From positions 1,798,001 to 1,862,000 of the forward strand of contig CM074141.1 of assembly GCA_037178625.1 (NCBI GenBank): 64,000 nucleotides of DNA, given 5' to 3'. The position numbers and the translations under genes were made by a program. Below the pieces are notes generated by a model. The model saw nothing but the letters and a program-made list of their open reading frames with translations. It was not told the origin of the DNA and did no database searches. This document shows positions 1 through 10,438 of this stretch, piece by piece. How positions within the stretch are numbered: the first letter of the stretch is position 1; every line of letters begins with the position of its first letter. The DNA comes from Skeletonema tropicum (Eukaryota; Bacillariophyta; Thalassiosirophyceae; Thalassiosirales; Thalassiosiraceae).

Positions 1-1
1 A

Positions 2-172
2 TATGGCCAGCAACAGTTGCAACCAGCATTACAGGCTAATCAATATCTTCGGAATCATCTCCCATCGATTAATTGTGCTGGCATGACTTCAACTAATGAT
101 GTTGCTCCATCGACGAGGCAGGCAGAGAACGACGATGGGAACAGAGAGGGCCAGATGAAGTCTGGTGATTAG
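2..172 (+). CDS. DUF6824-family protein, C-terminal fragment (5' end outside window)
   Basis: The frame is open from base 2 to TAG at 170-172 and encodes a Gln-rich stretch (YGQQQLQPALQ) followed by an acidic, hydrophilic end finishing in KSGD. The ending has the same layout as the tails of genes B and D (a 'STRQ' motif followed by Glu/Asp/Gly-rich residues), so this is probably the 3' end of another array member whose DUF6824 domain lies to the left. Only about 56 residues are visible. No function can be assigned beyond family membership. Confidence 0.6.
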   Translation, partial: YGQQQLQPALQANQYLRNHLPSINCAGMTSTNDVAPSTRQAENDDGNREGQMKSGD

Positions 173-1148
173 GTTACTTTCCTCAAGTCAGCTTTCATAT
201 TTGTACTTGATCTTCGTCGCTCGCAATTTTCTTCACTTTCACTACTAGAGAGCTACCTTCAGTGGTCGCTTCCATTTGGCCTTGTTCGGATATTTGCATA
301 CCTTTCATCCCTAGAGAGCGGCATTGAAAATAACAGGAAGGACTAATCGCTGCGATTGATACTAATACTCCAGAGCCATACTCAAGAGCAAATGGATGCA
401 AAAATGATTGCCAACGGTGGCAGTGGCAAGGTAGGTGTCTCACAAATCGGCAACTGACCATACCATCATGTTGGGCGTCAATCAAAGAGGATAAGAACAC
501 ATCATATTATGTATCCTATCATTTGTATCTTACCTACCATACCTGATTATATCAATTATGTGCCCACGTCTTGGAGACATCAGCTCAATAATGTGAAATG
601 ATAGCCGCCTACCGCCGGATACCAATCGGCTAAAGCAGAACACATCAATCAGTGCAGTTTATGTACTTCAATAGATGATATTTATCGCATAAAAGTGCTC
701 TGAAGGAGGCCAAGCGGGAGACCGTTGACTTATTTCATTGTGTTGATGAAAGATGTCAGGATGTCGCTTCGTATTGTTGCAAATGTCGTACAACATATTT
801 GACTTGTATGAATCGCGTCATATCTACTACAAATTTAAACAGATGGTCCTCTGACGGTGCCAGCAGGCCACCACCTCACCACGTCGCCACCTGTTTCCGA
901 CGTTCTACAACCTTTGTTTCACGTTGTTGCTTGCATCATGCAGTAAATGCAGCTATTACAATACACAAGAACTATCTACTTCTACTCTCAGCCTCACGAT
1001 GACATCTATCCCGCGAGGAGCACATCATCAACTTCTATTTGTAGTTCTTCACAGCATCACACGATCACACTGCTAGCTATCCTCCTCATGGCTTCATATA
1101 CTTCAGGTCAGTCAAGAAAGCCCTGAACCTCAACACGAAACGAATGAG
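173..1148. other. Intergenic DNA upstream of gene A
   Basis: No convincing gene. The part from about 741 is shared with the upstream region of gene C (from 7813), and the part from about 996 is also shared with gene F (from about 19740). It is therefore probably the common promoter and 5' UTR of the A/C/F subfamily. At 772-776 it carries the intact site that is occupied by a 525-bp MITE in the C copy. A 101-codon minus-strand open frame at 195-500 resembles nothing I know. Confidence 0.5.
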
Positions 1149-2862
1149 ATGGCGTTGAAGCCAGGTGATAACGATGTGTTGTCGGGCCGTGGAGCTTGGT
1201 TCAATCAACATCCTGGCAATGAGCAATTTCGAAGGATGCTCAATGAGCAAAAGGTAAGTTAGCCTGAACTTCTTCGTCCTAGTCTTCCAATCAATTGGAG
1301 TCATCTATTGATAACAATTTCCCACACTATCATACTGTATCTCAAAGGATGTCTACATGGCTGGCACGAAGAAGCAAAAGATGGACATCTCCAAAGCCAT
1401 CGTTGAAGCAATCCATTCGAAGGATCCACCAGGTAGATTTCTCAAACAATGTCCAAAAAGTTGTCAATGGAACGAGCTGTCGAAGAGAGAAGCAGCCGAT
1501 AGGGTAGCTCAAGCGATGGCATATGCCGTTAGAGGTAAAGATACATCGAAGCGTAAGAAAGACGAACGGCGGCGTTCCCGTCAAATATCACAGCAAAAGT
1601 CAAAGAATAATGATGATGCTGCTGATGTGGCTTCGTCGCAGCATGCTGATGATCGACCGACTACTCAACATCATTTGCACAGCTCGAGTAATCAGTTGGA
1701 AGAAGTCACTGCTCATGGAGAAAATGCGTCTTCATCGTCGTCTGTGACAAATCAAAAACTCACTGCCCGTAGTCCAGTAACAGGAGACACAAATAATATA
1801 GCTGTAGCAGAGTCGGCTACAATGGAGATTGATGATACTGATTCGGCGGCCGATAGAATGCATCATGTGCCTGGAAACTCCACATTTCGTCAGCAACTGC
1901 AAAGTCCTCCGCAAATGAATCAATCCAGTGATGCTGCCACCCTGCCAACATCATCCATCGATCAAAGAGTGACTCAAAATGGATTGGTCCGAGTTCTAGC
2001 GCAGGCAGTGCAGCAGCAGCGCCGCCATCATGATCATGCTCAGCAGCAGCAGCAGCAACAACAACAACATCTCCAGCTTCTCCAATCTAATTTGGCCCCG
2101 ATTCCGAATCCATTGATACAGTTACTTCACACACAAACTCCGCTTCAGCCTACTTCACTTGAAGGATTGACTAATCAACTCTTGGCTCAGGCACAGCAGC
2201 AACAGCAACAGCAACATTACTTGCAGCAGTTCATTCTCCTTCAACATTTGCTGAATGCACAAAATGTGCTCCCAACTGATTCGCTACTAACGATTCTACC
2301 CCCATCAGCTCCATCCTCGGCTTCTCAGGGGGTGTTGCCCACAAATAATGGCATGATTCTGAATGGGGCATCATCATCTTCAAACTACTCATTGCCTCTC
2401 CAATCTGATCAGGCCGCTAATATGAATATCTTGCAAAGCCTGCTACAACAATCAAATCCATCATCAAATCCAAATGCGCTTTTGCTTAGCAACTTATTGA
2501 GTAATTTACAGCACCAACCAAATAATAATAACGTGGGGATAATCAGCGCACTCCAGGGAGCACAACAATTGGATCAATTGCAGAGCAGTCTCAGGATACA
2601 TCATTCGCAGCAGTTGCTGTCTTCACCTCCAACTGCTTCCAACCAGTCCTCCGGGCAGCAGCAGCAGCAGCAGCAATCGCTGCTGTTGGATCATCCTCAT
2701 CAGGCATGGCAGACAGCTCTGCTGCTCCAGATCCAAAACTTGCAGGATGACCCCCCTTCGATTATTGCGCAGCCATCGGCTAATGCAGCTTCTGCATCGA
2801 CTAGGCAGGATGAGAGTGGCGTAGATGGAGGGCAGAGCATGCCGGAAGAGGAACCGACATGA
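1149..2862 (+). CDS. Gene A: DUF6824-domain protein with Gln-rich tail
   Basis: Two exons, 1149-1253 and 1348-2862, flank a 94-bp GT-AG intron (GTAAGT donor, phase 0) and give about 539 residues. The start ATG is the first one in frame with the signature NDVLSGRGAWFNQHPGNEQF. The DUF6824 domain spans about residues 8-95, crosses the intron, and continues with GTKKQKMDISKAIVEAI, PPGRFL and the W-N-E-L stretch. The rest is low-complexity, with Ser/Asn-rich segments and several poly-Gln runs encoded by CAG/CAA. The family is abundant in diatoms and its function is unknown. The basic, helical-looking domain and poly-Gln tail would fit a nuclear regulator, but that is inference. It is the most intact member in the window, and its near-twin is gene C. 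Confidence 0.85.
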
Positions 2863-4516
2863 AATTGTTGTTTCAGTGTACTCGTGTTGCTCGGTTAACT
2901 TGAGACATTTAATTTCACATATGTAGTCTTTTCCCGACCACTCATTAGGGGACCAAGAACCGAGCGAGCCACAATAGATATGATAGACAACACATTTGCA
3001 AATTGATGTCATCTCAGAGGCTGAAAGGCGTCACTGCCTACTTCTGTGCTCATTTCTTCAGTCTCTCCCTAGCTCTAGAGAGAGAGAGAGCTCAGCCAAT
3101 GAATGAAGTTGTTGAGGTTGAGCGAGGCGAAGAATGAAAGGTGTGACAGCCAACATCGGACAGATAAACGACACGATCTGAAAATGATGAATGACGTAAG
3201 GGCAACAATTCCCGAAAATTGAGAGAAAGAAGAGGAACCCATTTGGAAAGTGACGTCACAGGCCTTTGATTGAGATGATTAAATAATGTACAGAAGGGCA
3301 GTGTCTACGTTTGTCAGCCTCGAAGTAGCTTTGAGCTTGAGTGCAAGGTGCTTGTGTGGCACCGATGACTCATACCAAACCCTCTCGTATGAAATCTGAG
3401 ATGGGTGAATTGGTGGAAGGTGCTATATCATCATAGCCGTATACAGGGGAGTTGTTTCTATCTGCGAAGCACTGAGGAGTCAAGGGTGTGCCATTGTGAA
3501 GTATCTTGACCTTATCGATATTTGTTTCGAGGATTTTAAGCTATCAATCGATTTATCCTCTCCTTTGCTCCATGCATCATTGCTCCAGCGGCTTCAAGAT
3601 TCTTTGCTGGGTCACAAACGATGTGACGTGCATACTCTCACATGCATTCATATTCATTGCTTCGTTCACATCCCCATGCTTCCGATGCTCGAATCATCTC
3701 TCTTGAATGGCGATCTGTTTGAAAGTACACGCGGAATACATATATACCATCACATCATGATATTAATTTGCAGCTAGCTGATGATTGGATAAATGATGTC
3801 GTCAATAATGAATAATGAATGAATGCATAACCAGTCGAATCAATAACGTCATCCTGACACACTCTCTCTCGACTGTGGAGGGGATAGTGGAGACCACAGC
3901 AGTGATGCGTTCAGAAGCGTGTGAGTTAAGTTTGCATAATATTATTACAACCAATCGCATCACCACCATGGCCACAGCTCAAAATCAAAATCTTGTTGAC
4001 GTGGACTTGAGCCGGTCAAAGAATGGGGCCAATGTAGCTTCCACAGCGTGTAGATGTAGAGTATGATTAGGATTGAAATGTTTTATCAAATAATGTGGTG
4101 CTGATACACTGTTTTCTGACGCTGTCATTTCTCCTACAATGCTTGCCATTACAGAAAAAGAGTTGAAGCAGCTGTGACATGCTTTACGGCTTGGAAATAC
4201 TGAAGTGACGGTGATACCTTAATGAGTACTGCTATGGAATGATGTGATCAAATGCGACATTGAAAAAAGAACACATCTAAGCTCAAGAATGGGGGGCACT
4301 TCTAAGTAATCCAACAACTTCTTCGTCGTCTGGATATTTTAAAGGCGATCGATCGATGGTGATAAGGATGTCTCCTGCTCAGCTGCTTGTCATCTCGCTA
4401 CACTTCGTACTCCGACTTGTCTGCGTCATGTGGCCACAATCCATATTCTTCGGGCCGAGAAGATAAAATAGCCTCATCAAAACTGATCTACTACTAGCTC
4501 AGCAGCAGTGCCAACA
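2863..4516. other. Duplicated spacer downstream of gene A
   Basis: This 1.65-kb stretch is nearly identical to 10439-12088 behind gene C, with a few small indels. An open frame of about 93 codons exists in both copies (3496-3777 and 11074-11355), but shared origin explains that and it matches nothing I recognise. The match to the other copy ends at GCCAACAT near 4516, where the inserted reverse-transcriptase fragment begins. Confidence 0.6.
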
Positions 4517-6045
4517 TGGCATCTGTAAAATGTCCTCTGGAGGCGGGAGGTCATTGGGGTTGTTCTTGGCGTACTCCGTCACATCTCCTGCCAATTTATC
4601 ACATTCGATATTCAGTTTTGCTTCGTCACTCAATTTGGTGACATCTATCTCCCGCAGTTTGGTGCTCTCGGTTGTGTCCATTGAGTTGACACTTTCATCG
4701 TCCTCCGACGTTTGCTGCTTCTGCTTCTTGCGTCTCGTGTCTTGGTGTCCTCGGACGTGCTTGCTACGTACTCCACATTGAAGTTTACTTTTCAAATGGT
4801 GGTATGCCATGAACAGGTCTGCCTCCGGTTGTATTTTATCTCTTGCAGTTTTGAGTGGTTTATTCAATTTATTCACTCCCGATTCATTATCGAACCATTG
4901 GATCAGCAGTTCCTCGGGTTCCATGCCAAGGTAGTCAACATGATACAACGCTCGATACGCCCCCTCAAGCTCCCCTCGATAGGAATTCATTGATTCCATA
5001 TTTGTCATGAGGAAGCATGCCTTAAGGTATTCTTCCTTGTTGGTGGGGATAATCCATGCAGCTGAAGCCACCTTATCTGCTAGGTGGACCGAGGAATCGC
5101 TAACTGTCTTTCCTGGTCTTCTCGTAGTTCCCGGTAGGTGTGTATCCTCCGAAATGAGTCCTGGCGGTTTGCGGGTAGGTTCCTCCAATGGTACCATATC
5201 AAACATACGGTGGGTCCACACGTCTTCGCCGACCTCCTTCATTGGGATAGGAAACGTATCCAAAGGGAGAGTTTCGACCACCTGGTCAAACTGATAGCAT
5301 CCTCGGAAGTCCACACGTTCTTTCATTCGTTGTATTGTTGTTGATCCATCATCATGGAATATCCGTCTATATATTACGTCTTTCCCACGGTAACTATGGA
5401 ATTGCGTATGCCTTGGAACTGGTAGCCATTTACCAAGTGGTACGTCTAATCTCAACTTCTTCCTGTAACTAAACTTACGTCCCATCCCTTGACAAAATGT
5501 TTCTCGCACGCTTTTCCGAAACTCTTTCACCCATTTCTCGGGTGGTTCAGCAGTATGATGCCACTCCAATTCTGATGCCGCTCTATGTTTGCCCTCCAAG
5601 ATTTTTGGTTCGATGTATTTCCCACTCGCGTCAGTCAAGTCTGCAAGAGTGATTACTCTCATGTGCAGCCTGACCGCATTCAAGTGCCGAAGTCGAGTTT
5701 TAGAGTAATTCATACGAACGAATGCCTCCATTAGTGACTGATCGCCCTTTCGTTGGAGTTGGGGGGACCATGCTTCCTCTATCCAAATAGTCGCATCAAT
5801 TTCTTTCAAGCGGTTGCGTAGACTTAAAATGAAGCCATTGTCCATATATTTCAACTGGGTTGCATCTTCATACAACGGGGTTATCAATCCAGACTGTAAT
5901 TGCAAGTTATCCAACGTTACCAAGAAGGCATTCCCTACGTCTTCATCATGTCGAAGTTGTTTGACCACATACTCTGTTTGGAGCTCAGTTTGTCGTGACT
6001 TCATTTCCGGTAGTTCCATTCCACCCTGTTCCATGGGCCCTCGCA
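4517..6045 (-). pseudogene. Reverse-transcriptase-element fragment with RNase H domain, inserted in the array
   Basis: A minus-strand open frame covers almost the whole insert and encodes about 508 residues before reading into array DNA. The C-terminal half looks like RNase HI: a D in 'DSSV', E in RGELEG, D in WFDNES, a VRGHQD motif and a late D in NIECDKLAG. The N-terminal half contains a block (LRHLNAVRLHMRVITLADLT) that corresponds to LRQLNRVRLHQQVLFLSDIL in the minus-strand element at 61.5-64 kb, so both derive from one element family. The polymerase palm is absent. Both ends abut sequence that is continuous elsewhere in the array, so this is a broken fragment and not a complete element. 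No poly-A tail or target-site duplication was seen. Confidence 0.75.
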
Positions 6046-7013
6046 TGACAAATCATGAGCTTGCTCACCGACGTGGAGGGGGGGCAGTAGGCACATGGAA
6101 TAATACACAATCTGCAACTGATCTGCTTCGTATGCCTGGAACTGGAAATTCCAATCTACAGCAGCAACTTGATCTTCTCCTTCAGCAATTGCAACAATCT
6201 TCTAGTTCTGTAGTCAATTCTTCCATCAATGAAAGCGTAAATCAGAATGGATTGACTCAGCGACTGGTTCAGACGCTGCTGCAGCAGGCGCAGCAGCAAC
6301 AGCAGCAACAACTTCTTCTTCAGCTTGAATACACCTTGGGTCCCCCGAATAATTCATTGGGACAGTTACTGCAGTCACAAAGTGCACTCCAACCTGCTTT
6401 GAATGTAGGGATAACTCATTATCTGCTTGGTCAGCAACAGCAACATCAACAGCAACAGCAACCAAATCAGCTTCTCCTCCTCCAGCAACTCTTGAATCAG
6501 CAGAATGTGATCCCGTCTGCGACATCTCCTGTATCAATATCCACATCATCTGCTCCATTCTTGGCAGGGCATCAATATCAGCCAGCTACTATTGATCACT
6601 TACTGAATCTACAGCAGCAATCGAATCATGCACCATCAAATGCACTCTTGCTCGGCAGCGTGTTGAATCATTTACACCACCAACCAAGTTCAAGTGCAGG
6701 GACACCTAACGCCCCCCAGCCAACGCAATCGCAGCACATGAATCAACTACTACGCAGTGTAATGCTGCATCAAAGTCAACCGCTGACGTCAACTTCAGCT
6801 GCTTCTTCGGATAATAATCAGCAGCAACTTCAACAGACATTACAGGCAACTCTACAGCAGATTCAACAACACTTGCAGGGCCCTCCACCGCCACTGCCAC
6901 CGCTCAATTCTACTGGGATGGATCCAGCCAATGTTCCTTCTCAATCGACTAGGCAGAAGGACAGCGAAGGGGGAGAACAGAGCGAGTCAGAAGACGACAG
7001 CAATGGTGACTAG
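6046..7013 (+). pseudogene. Gene B: DUF6824-family remnant, Gln-rich tail only
   Basis: The coding sequence from the TNHELA stretch to the final SNGD and TAG is almost identical to the second half of gene D. It lacks exon 1, the intron and the whole DUF6824 domain, which are replaced by the antisense reverse-transcriptase fragment. It does not carry the 71-bp insertion found in D, so it preserves the ancestral 3' coding sequence. A plus-strand frame runs without a stop from inside the fragment into this tail, making a chimeric open frame with a possible ATG at 5829. I regard that as accidental unless transcripts show otherwise. Confidence 0.75.
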
Positions 7014-7846
7014 ATTTGCTCGTCTGAACTTGACTTTTCATATTCTACAAAGTTAGTTGGTCATGATGATATCACTTATCAGATTAGAATAGAACGAACT
7101 CTCCATCAGCAAAGTCAGTGACGATGATCTTAATTACACTTTTCACTAATCCGCCCCCCTCCCCGAGCGAAACCAACCTATGCCTGCCATCATGTATTGT
7201 TTGGTTTGGTTGCCTCTCTTCGAATGATTCATTCCAGATGGGTCGCAGCGTCGTATCGTTGGACGGAGGTAGGCGAGAGATAGTGGAACCTATGACGTCA
7301 TGCGTCATGGATGATTCTTTGTTACTTGATTGCTCGTGAATAGTGACCACAACAATCAACCAATAAACAATGGATATTAACGCTCTAAACAATAAAGCTC
7401 GCTCTAAACAATAAAACAGCTTTATACTATCATAAATAACAGTTTGCGCCTATATTTATCAAAGGGAATCATGGAGGGGGGAGTGAAATGGATGTCATCA
7501 CATTATCATGTTAATTTACTAGCAAAATAATAAATATTTTTTTTATGGATTGAGCTCAACAGCTGCAGCAGAAAGCCGCAGCACTTTAATTCAGATGGGT
7601 ATTGTGTACAATTTAAGCTATTGGTCGCTGTTATTGGTGCTGTGTGGGCGATGACATTGACATGGCGCAAATCGGTCGTAGGAGAGGTTTTGAAGGCATG
7701 TTGCAAAGCCTCGGCGCAGTTTTTGGCCAAAATAAGCTAGGGTCTCTGCACACGTGCAGAGTCCCTCTGGAGAGGACTCCCACGTGTGACAGAAGATCCT
7801 ATGTAGGGTGTATGTTGATGAAAGATGTCAGGATGTCGCTTCGTAT
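7014..7846. other. Intergenic DNA between genes B and C
   Basis: Up to 7338 this is the 3' flank shared with gene D (15444-15766). Beyond that it is unique spacer. It includes a near-perfect palindrome CTCTGCACACGTGCAGAG at about 7744-7761 with a CACGTG core. From 7813 the second duplication unit begins. No gene seen. Confidence 0.5.
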
Positions 7847-8371
7847 AAAGGCCGTGCGCCGCGCCAAAATCTTCGTTTTTTGGAACCGGAGCCTTTTTTC
7901 AATTTTTTTTGTTAGTGAAATGCTCTAGCTTTGGGCCACAATGGCCAAAATTATATTTTGGGGAGTTGCCGAACATGCTTTTCCAGTATCACCATCCTTT
8001 TGTCGACCATAATGGGGGTTCTATACATGTGTTGGCTGTAAAATAATTCCAATGCTCCGCTGAGAAATGCATGTGAGAGTCCACTAGCTTTTTGCTGCAC
8101 AAATTTGGCAGGCCATCAGCAATCAAAGCTAGTACCAAGCTAGAGAGCACCTTCAAATGCATATCTCGACGAAAATATAAGGCTTCACCACCTGCCCCTC
8201 AGTATATATACTCTCATAATAGTCACCTAAAGGATAGTATCTCGGGACAAGCATGTAAACCACTTCCCTGAAACTTAATTTTGGCCACCATGGCCCAAAG
8301 CTAGAGCATTTCACTAACAATAAAATTGCGGGAAAGGCTCCGGTTCCAAAAAATCGACGCGCACGGCCTTT
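7847..8371. mobile_element. Foldback MITE with long terminal inverted repeats
   Basis: The element starts AAAGGCCGTGCGC and ends GCGCACGGCCTTT. The inverted similarity extends over roughly 110 bp at each end, including shared TTTTTTGGAACCGGAGCC and CTCTAGCTTTGGGCCA blocks. The paralogous site beside gene A (772-776) reads straight through CGTATTGTTGC, and here the AT is present on both sides of the insert, giving a 2-bp AT target-site duplication (3-bp TAT is possible because of base ambiguity). There is no coding capacity, so it must be mobilised in trans. Confidence 0.85.
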
Positions 8372-8751
8372 ATTGTTGCAAATGTCGTACAACATATTTG
8401 ACTTGTATGAATCGCGTCATATCTACTACAAATTCAAACAGATGGTCCTCTGACGGTGCCAGCAGGCCACCACCTCACCACGTCGCCACCTGTTTCCGAC
8501 GTTCTACAACCTTTGTTTCACGTTGTTGCTTGCATCTATCATGCAGTAAATGCAGCTACTACAATACACAAGAACTATCTACTTCTACTCTCAGCCTCAC
8601 GATGGCATCTATCCCGCGAGGAGCACATCATCAACTTCTATTTGTAGTTCTTCACAGCATCACACGATCACACTGCTAGCTATCCTCCTCATGGCTTCAT
8701 ATACTTCAGGTCAGTCAAGGAAGCCCTGAACCTCAACACGAAACGAATGAG
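8372..8751. promoter_or_regulatory. Upstream region of gene C
   Basis: 380 bp nearly identical to the region before gene A, and in its proximal part before gene F. This is the presumed core promoter and 5' UTR of the subfamily. No TATA box or other specific element could be singled out with confidence. Confidence 0.35.
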
Positions 8752-10438
8752 ATGGCGTTGAAGCCAGGTGATAACGATGTGTTGTCGGGCCGTGGAGCTT
8801 GGTTCAATCAACATCCTGGCAATGAGCAATTTCGAAGGATGCTCAATGAGCAAAAGGTAAGTTAGCCTGAACTTCTTCGTCCTAGTCTTCCAATCAATTG
8901 GAGTCATCTATTGATAACAATTTCCCACACTATCATACTGTATCTCAAAGGATGTCTACATGGCTGGCACGAAGAAGCAAAAGATGGACATCTCCAAAGC
9001 CATCGTTGAAGCAATCCATTCGAAGGATCCACCAGGTAGATTTCTCAAACAATGTCCGAAAAGTTGTCAATGGAACGAGCTGTCGAAGAGAGAAGCAGCC
9101 GATAGGGTAGCCCAAGCGATGGCATATGCCGTTAGAGGTAAAGATACATCGAAGCGTAAGAAAGACGAACTGCGGCGTTCCCGTCAAATATCACAGCAAA
9201 AGTCAAAGAATAATGATGATGCTGCTGATGTGGCTTCGTCGCAGCATGCTGATGATCGACCGACTACTCAACATCATTTGCACAGCTCGAGTAATCAGTT
9301 GGAAGAAGTCACTGCTCATGGAGAAAATGCGTCTTCATCGTCGTCTGTGACAAATCAAAAACTCACTGCCCATGGTCCAGTAGCAGGAGACACCAAAAAT
9401 ACAGCTGCAGCAGAGTCGGCTACAATGGAGATTGATGGTACTGATTCGGCGGCAGATAGAATGCATCATGTGCCAGGAAACTCCACATTTCGTCAGCAAC
9501 TGCAAAGCCCTCCGCAAATGAATCAATCCAGTGATGCCGTCACCCTGCCAACATCCTCCATCGATCAAAGAGTGACTCAAAATGGATTGGTCCGAGTTCT
9601 AGCGCAGGCAGTGCAGCAGCAGCGACGCCATCATGACCATGCTCAGCAGCAGCAGCAGCAGCAGCTCCAGCTTCTCCAATCTAATTTGGCCCCGATTCCG
9701 AATCCATTGATACAGTTACTTCACACACAAACTCCGCTTCAGCCTACTTCACTTGAAGGATTGACTAATCAACTCTTGGCTCAGGCACAGCAGCAACAGC
9801 AACAGCAACATTATTACCTGCAGCAGTTCATTCTCCTTCAACATTTGCTGAATGCACAAAATGTGCTCCCAACTGATTCGCTACTAACGACTCTACCCCC
9901 ATCAGCTCCATCCTCGGCTTCTCAGGGGGTGTTGCCCACAAATAATGGCATGATTCTGAATGGGGCATCTTCTTCAAACTACTCATTGCCTCTCCAATCT
10001 GATCAGGCTGCTAATATGAATATCTTGCAAAGCCTGCTACAACAATCAAATCCATCATCAAATCCAAATGCGCTTTTGCTTAGCAACTTATTGAGTAATT
10101 TACAGCACCAACCAAATAATAACGTGGGGATAATCAGCGCACTCCAGGGAGCACAACAATTGGATCAATTGCAGAGCAGTCTCAGGATACATCATTCGCA
10201 GCAGTTACTGTCTTCACCTCCAACTGCTTCCAACCAGTCCTCCGGGCAGCAGCAGCAGCAATCGCTGCTGTTGGATCATCCTCATCAGGCATGGCAGACA
10301 GCTCTGCTGCTCCAGATCCAAAACTTGCAGGATGACCCCCCTTCGATTATTGCGCAGCCATCGGCTAATGCAGCTTCTGCATCGACTAGGCAGGATGAGA
10401 GTGGCGTAGATGGAGGGCAGAGCATGCCGGAAGAGTAA
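8752..10438 (+). CDS. Gene C: DUF6824-domain protein with Gln-rich tail
   Basis: Two exons (8752-8856 and 8951-10438) with the same 94-bp intron position and phase as gene A give about 530 residues. The DUF6824 domain is the same as in A apart from scattered changes, mainly after the domain. The poly-Gln runs differ from A by whole CAG/CAA codons, as expected for replication slippage. The stop TAA at 10436-10438 replaces a GAA codon of gene A, so this protein lacks the last three residues. Function is unknown, as for A. Confidence 0.85.

Larger units (their letters stand above)
741..7338 (+). repeat. Tandem segmental duplication, unit 1 (genes A+B)
   Basis: This segment aligns with 7813-15766. 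Both begin at the same TGTTGATGAAAGATG sequence and stop matching just after a shared TGCTCGTG. Exons, introns, 3' flanks and the 1.65-kb spacer behind gene A/C are nearly identical. The differences are structural: unit 1 has a reverse-transcriptase fragment (4517-6045) in place of the region equivalent to about 12089-14415 of unit 2, and it lacks the MITE found in unit 2. Boundaries were read by eye and may be off by a few bases. Confidence 0.85.

Noticed and set aside
3496..3777. Open frame of about 93 codons repeated at 11074-11355
   Set aside because: Both copies lie in the duplicated spacer, so conservation only reflects the duplication. No family resemblance and no codon-level evidence.
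5829..7013. Long plus-strand frame joining antisense reverse-transcriptase sequence to the gene B tail
   Set aside because: The first part is the complement of a coding retroelement fragment and resembles no protein; openness is best explained by chance and codon bias. Kept only as a question in the findings.
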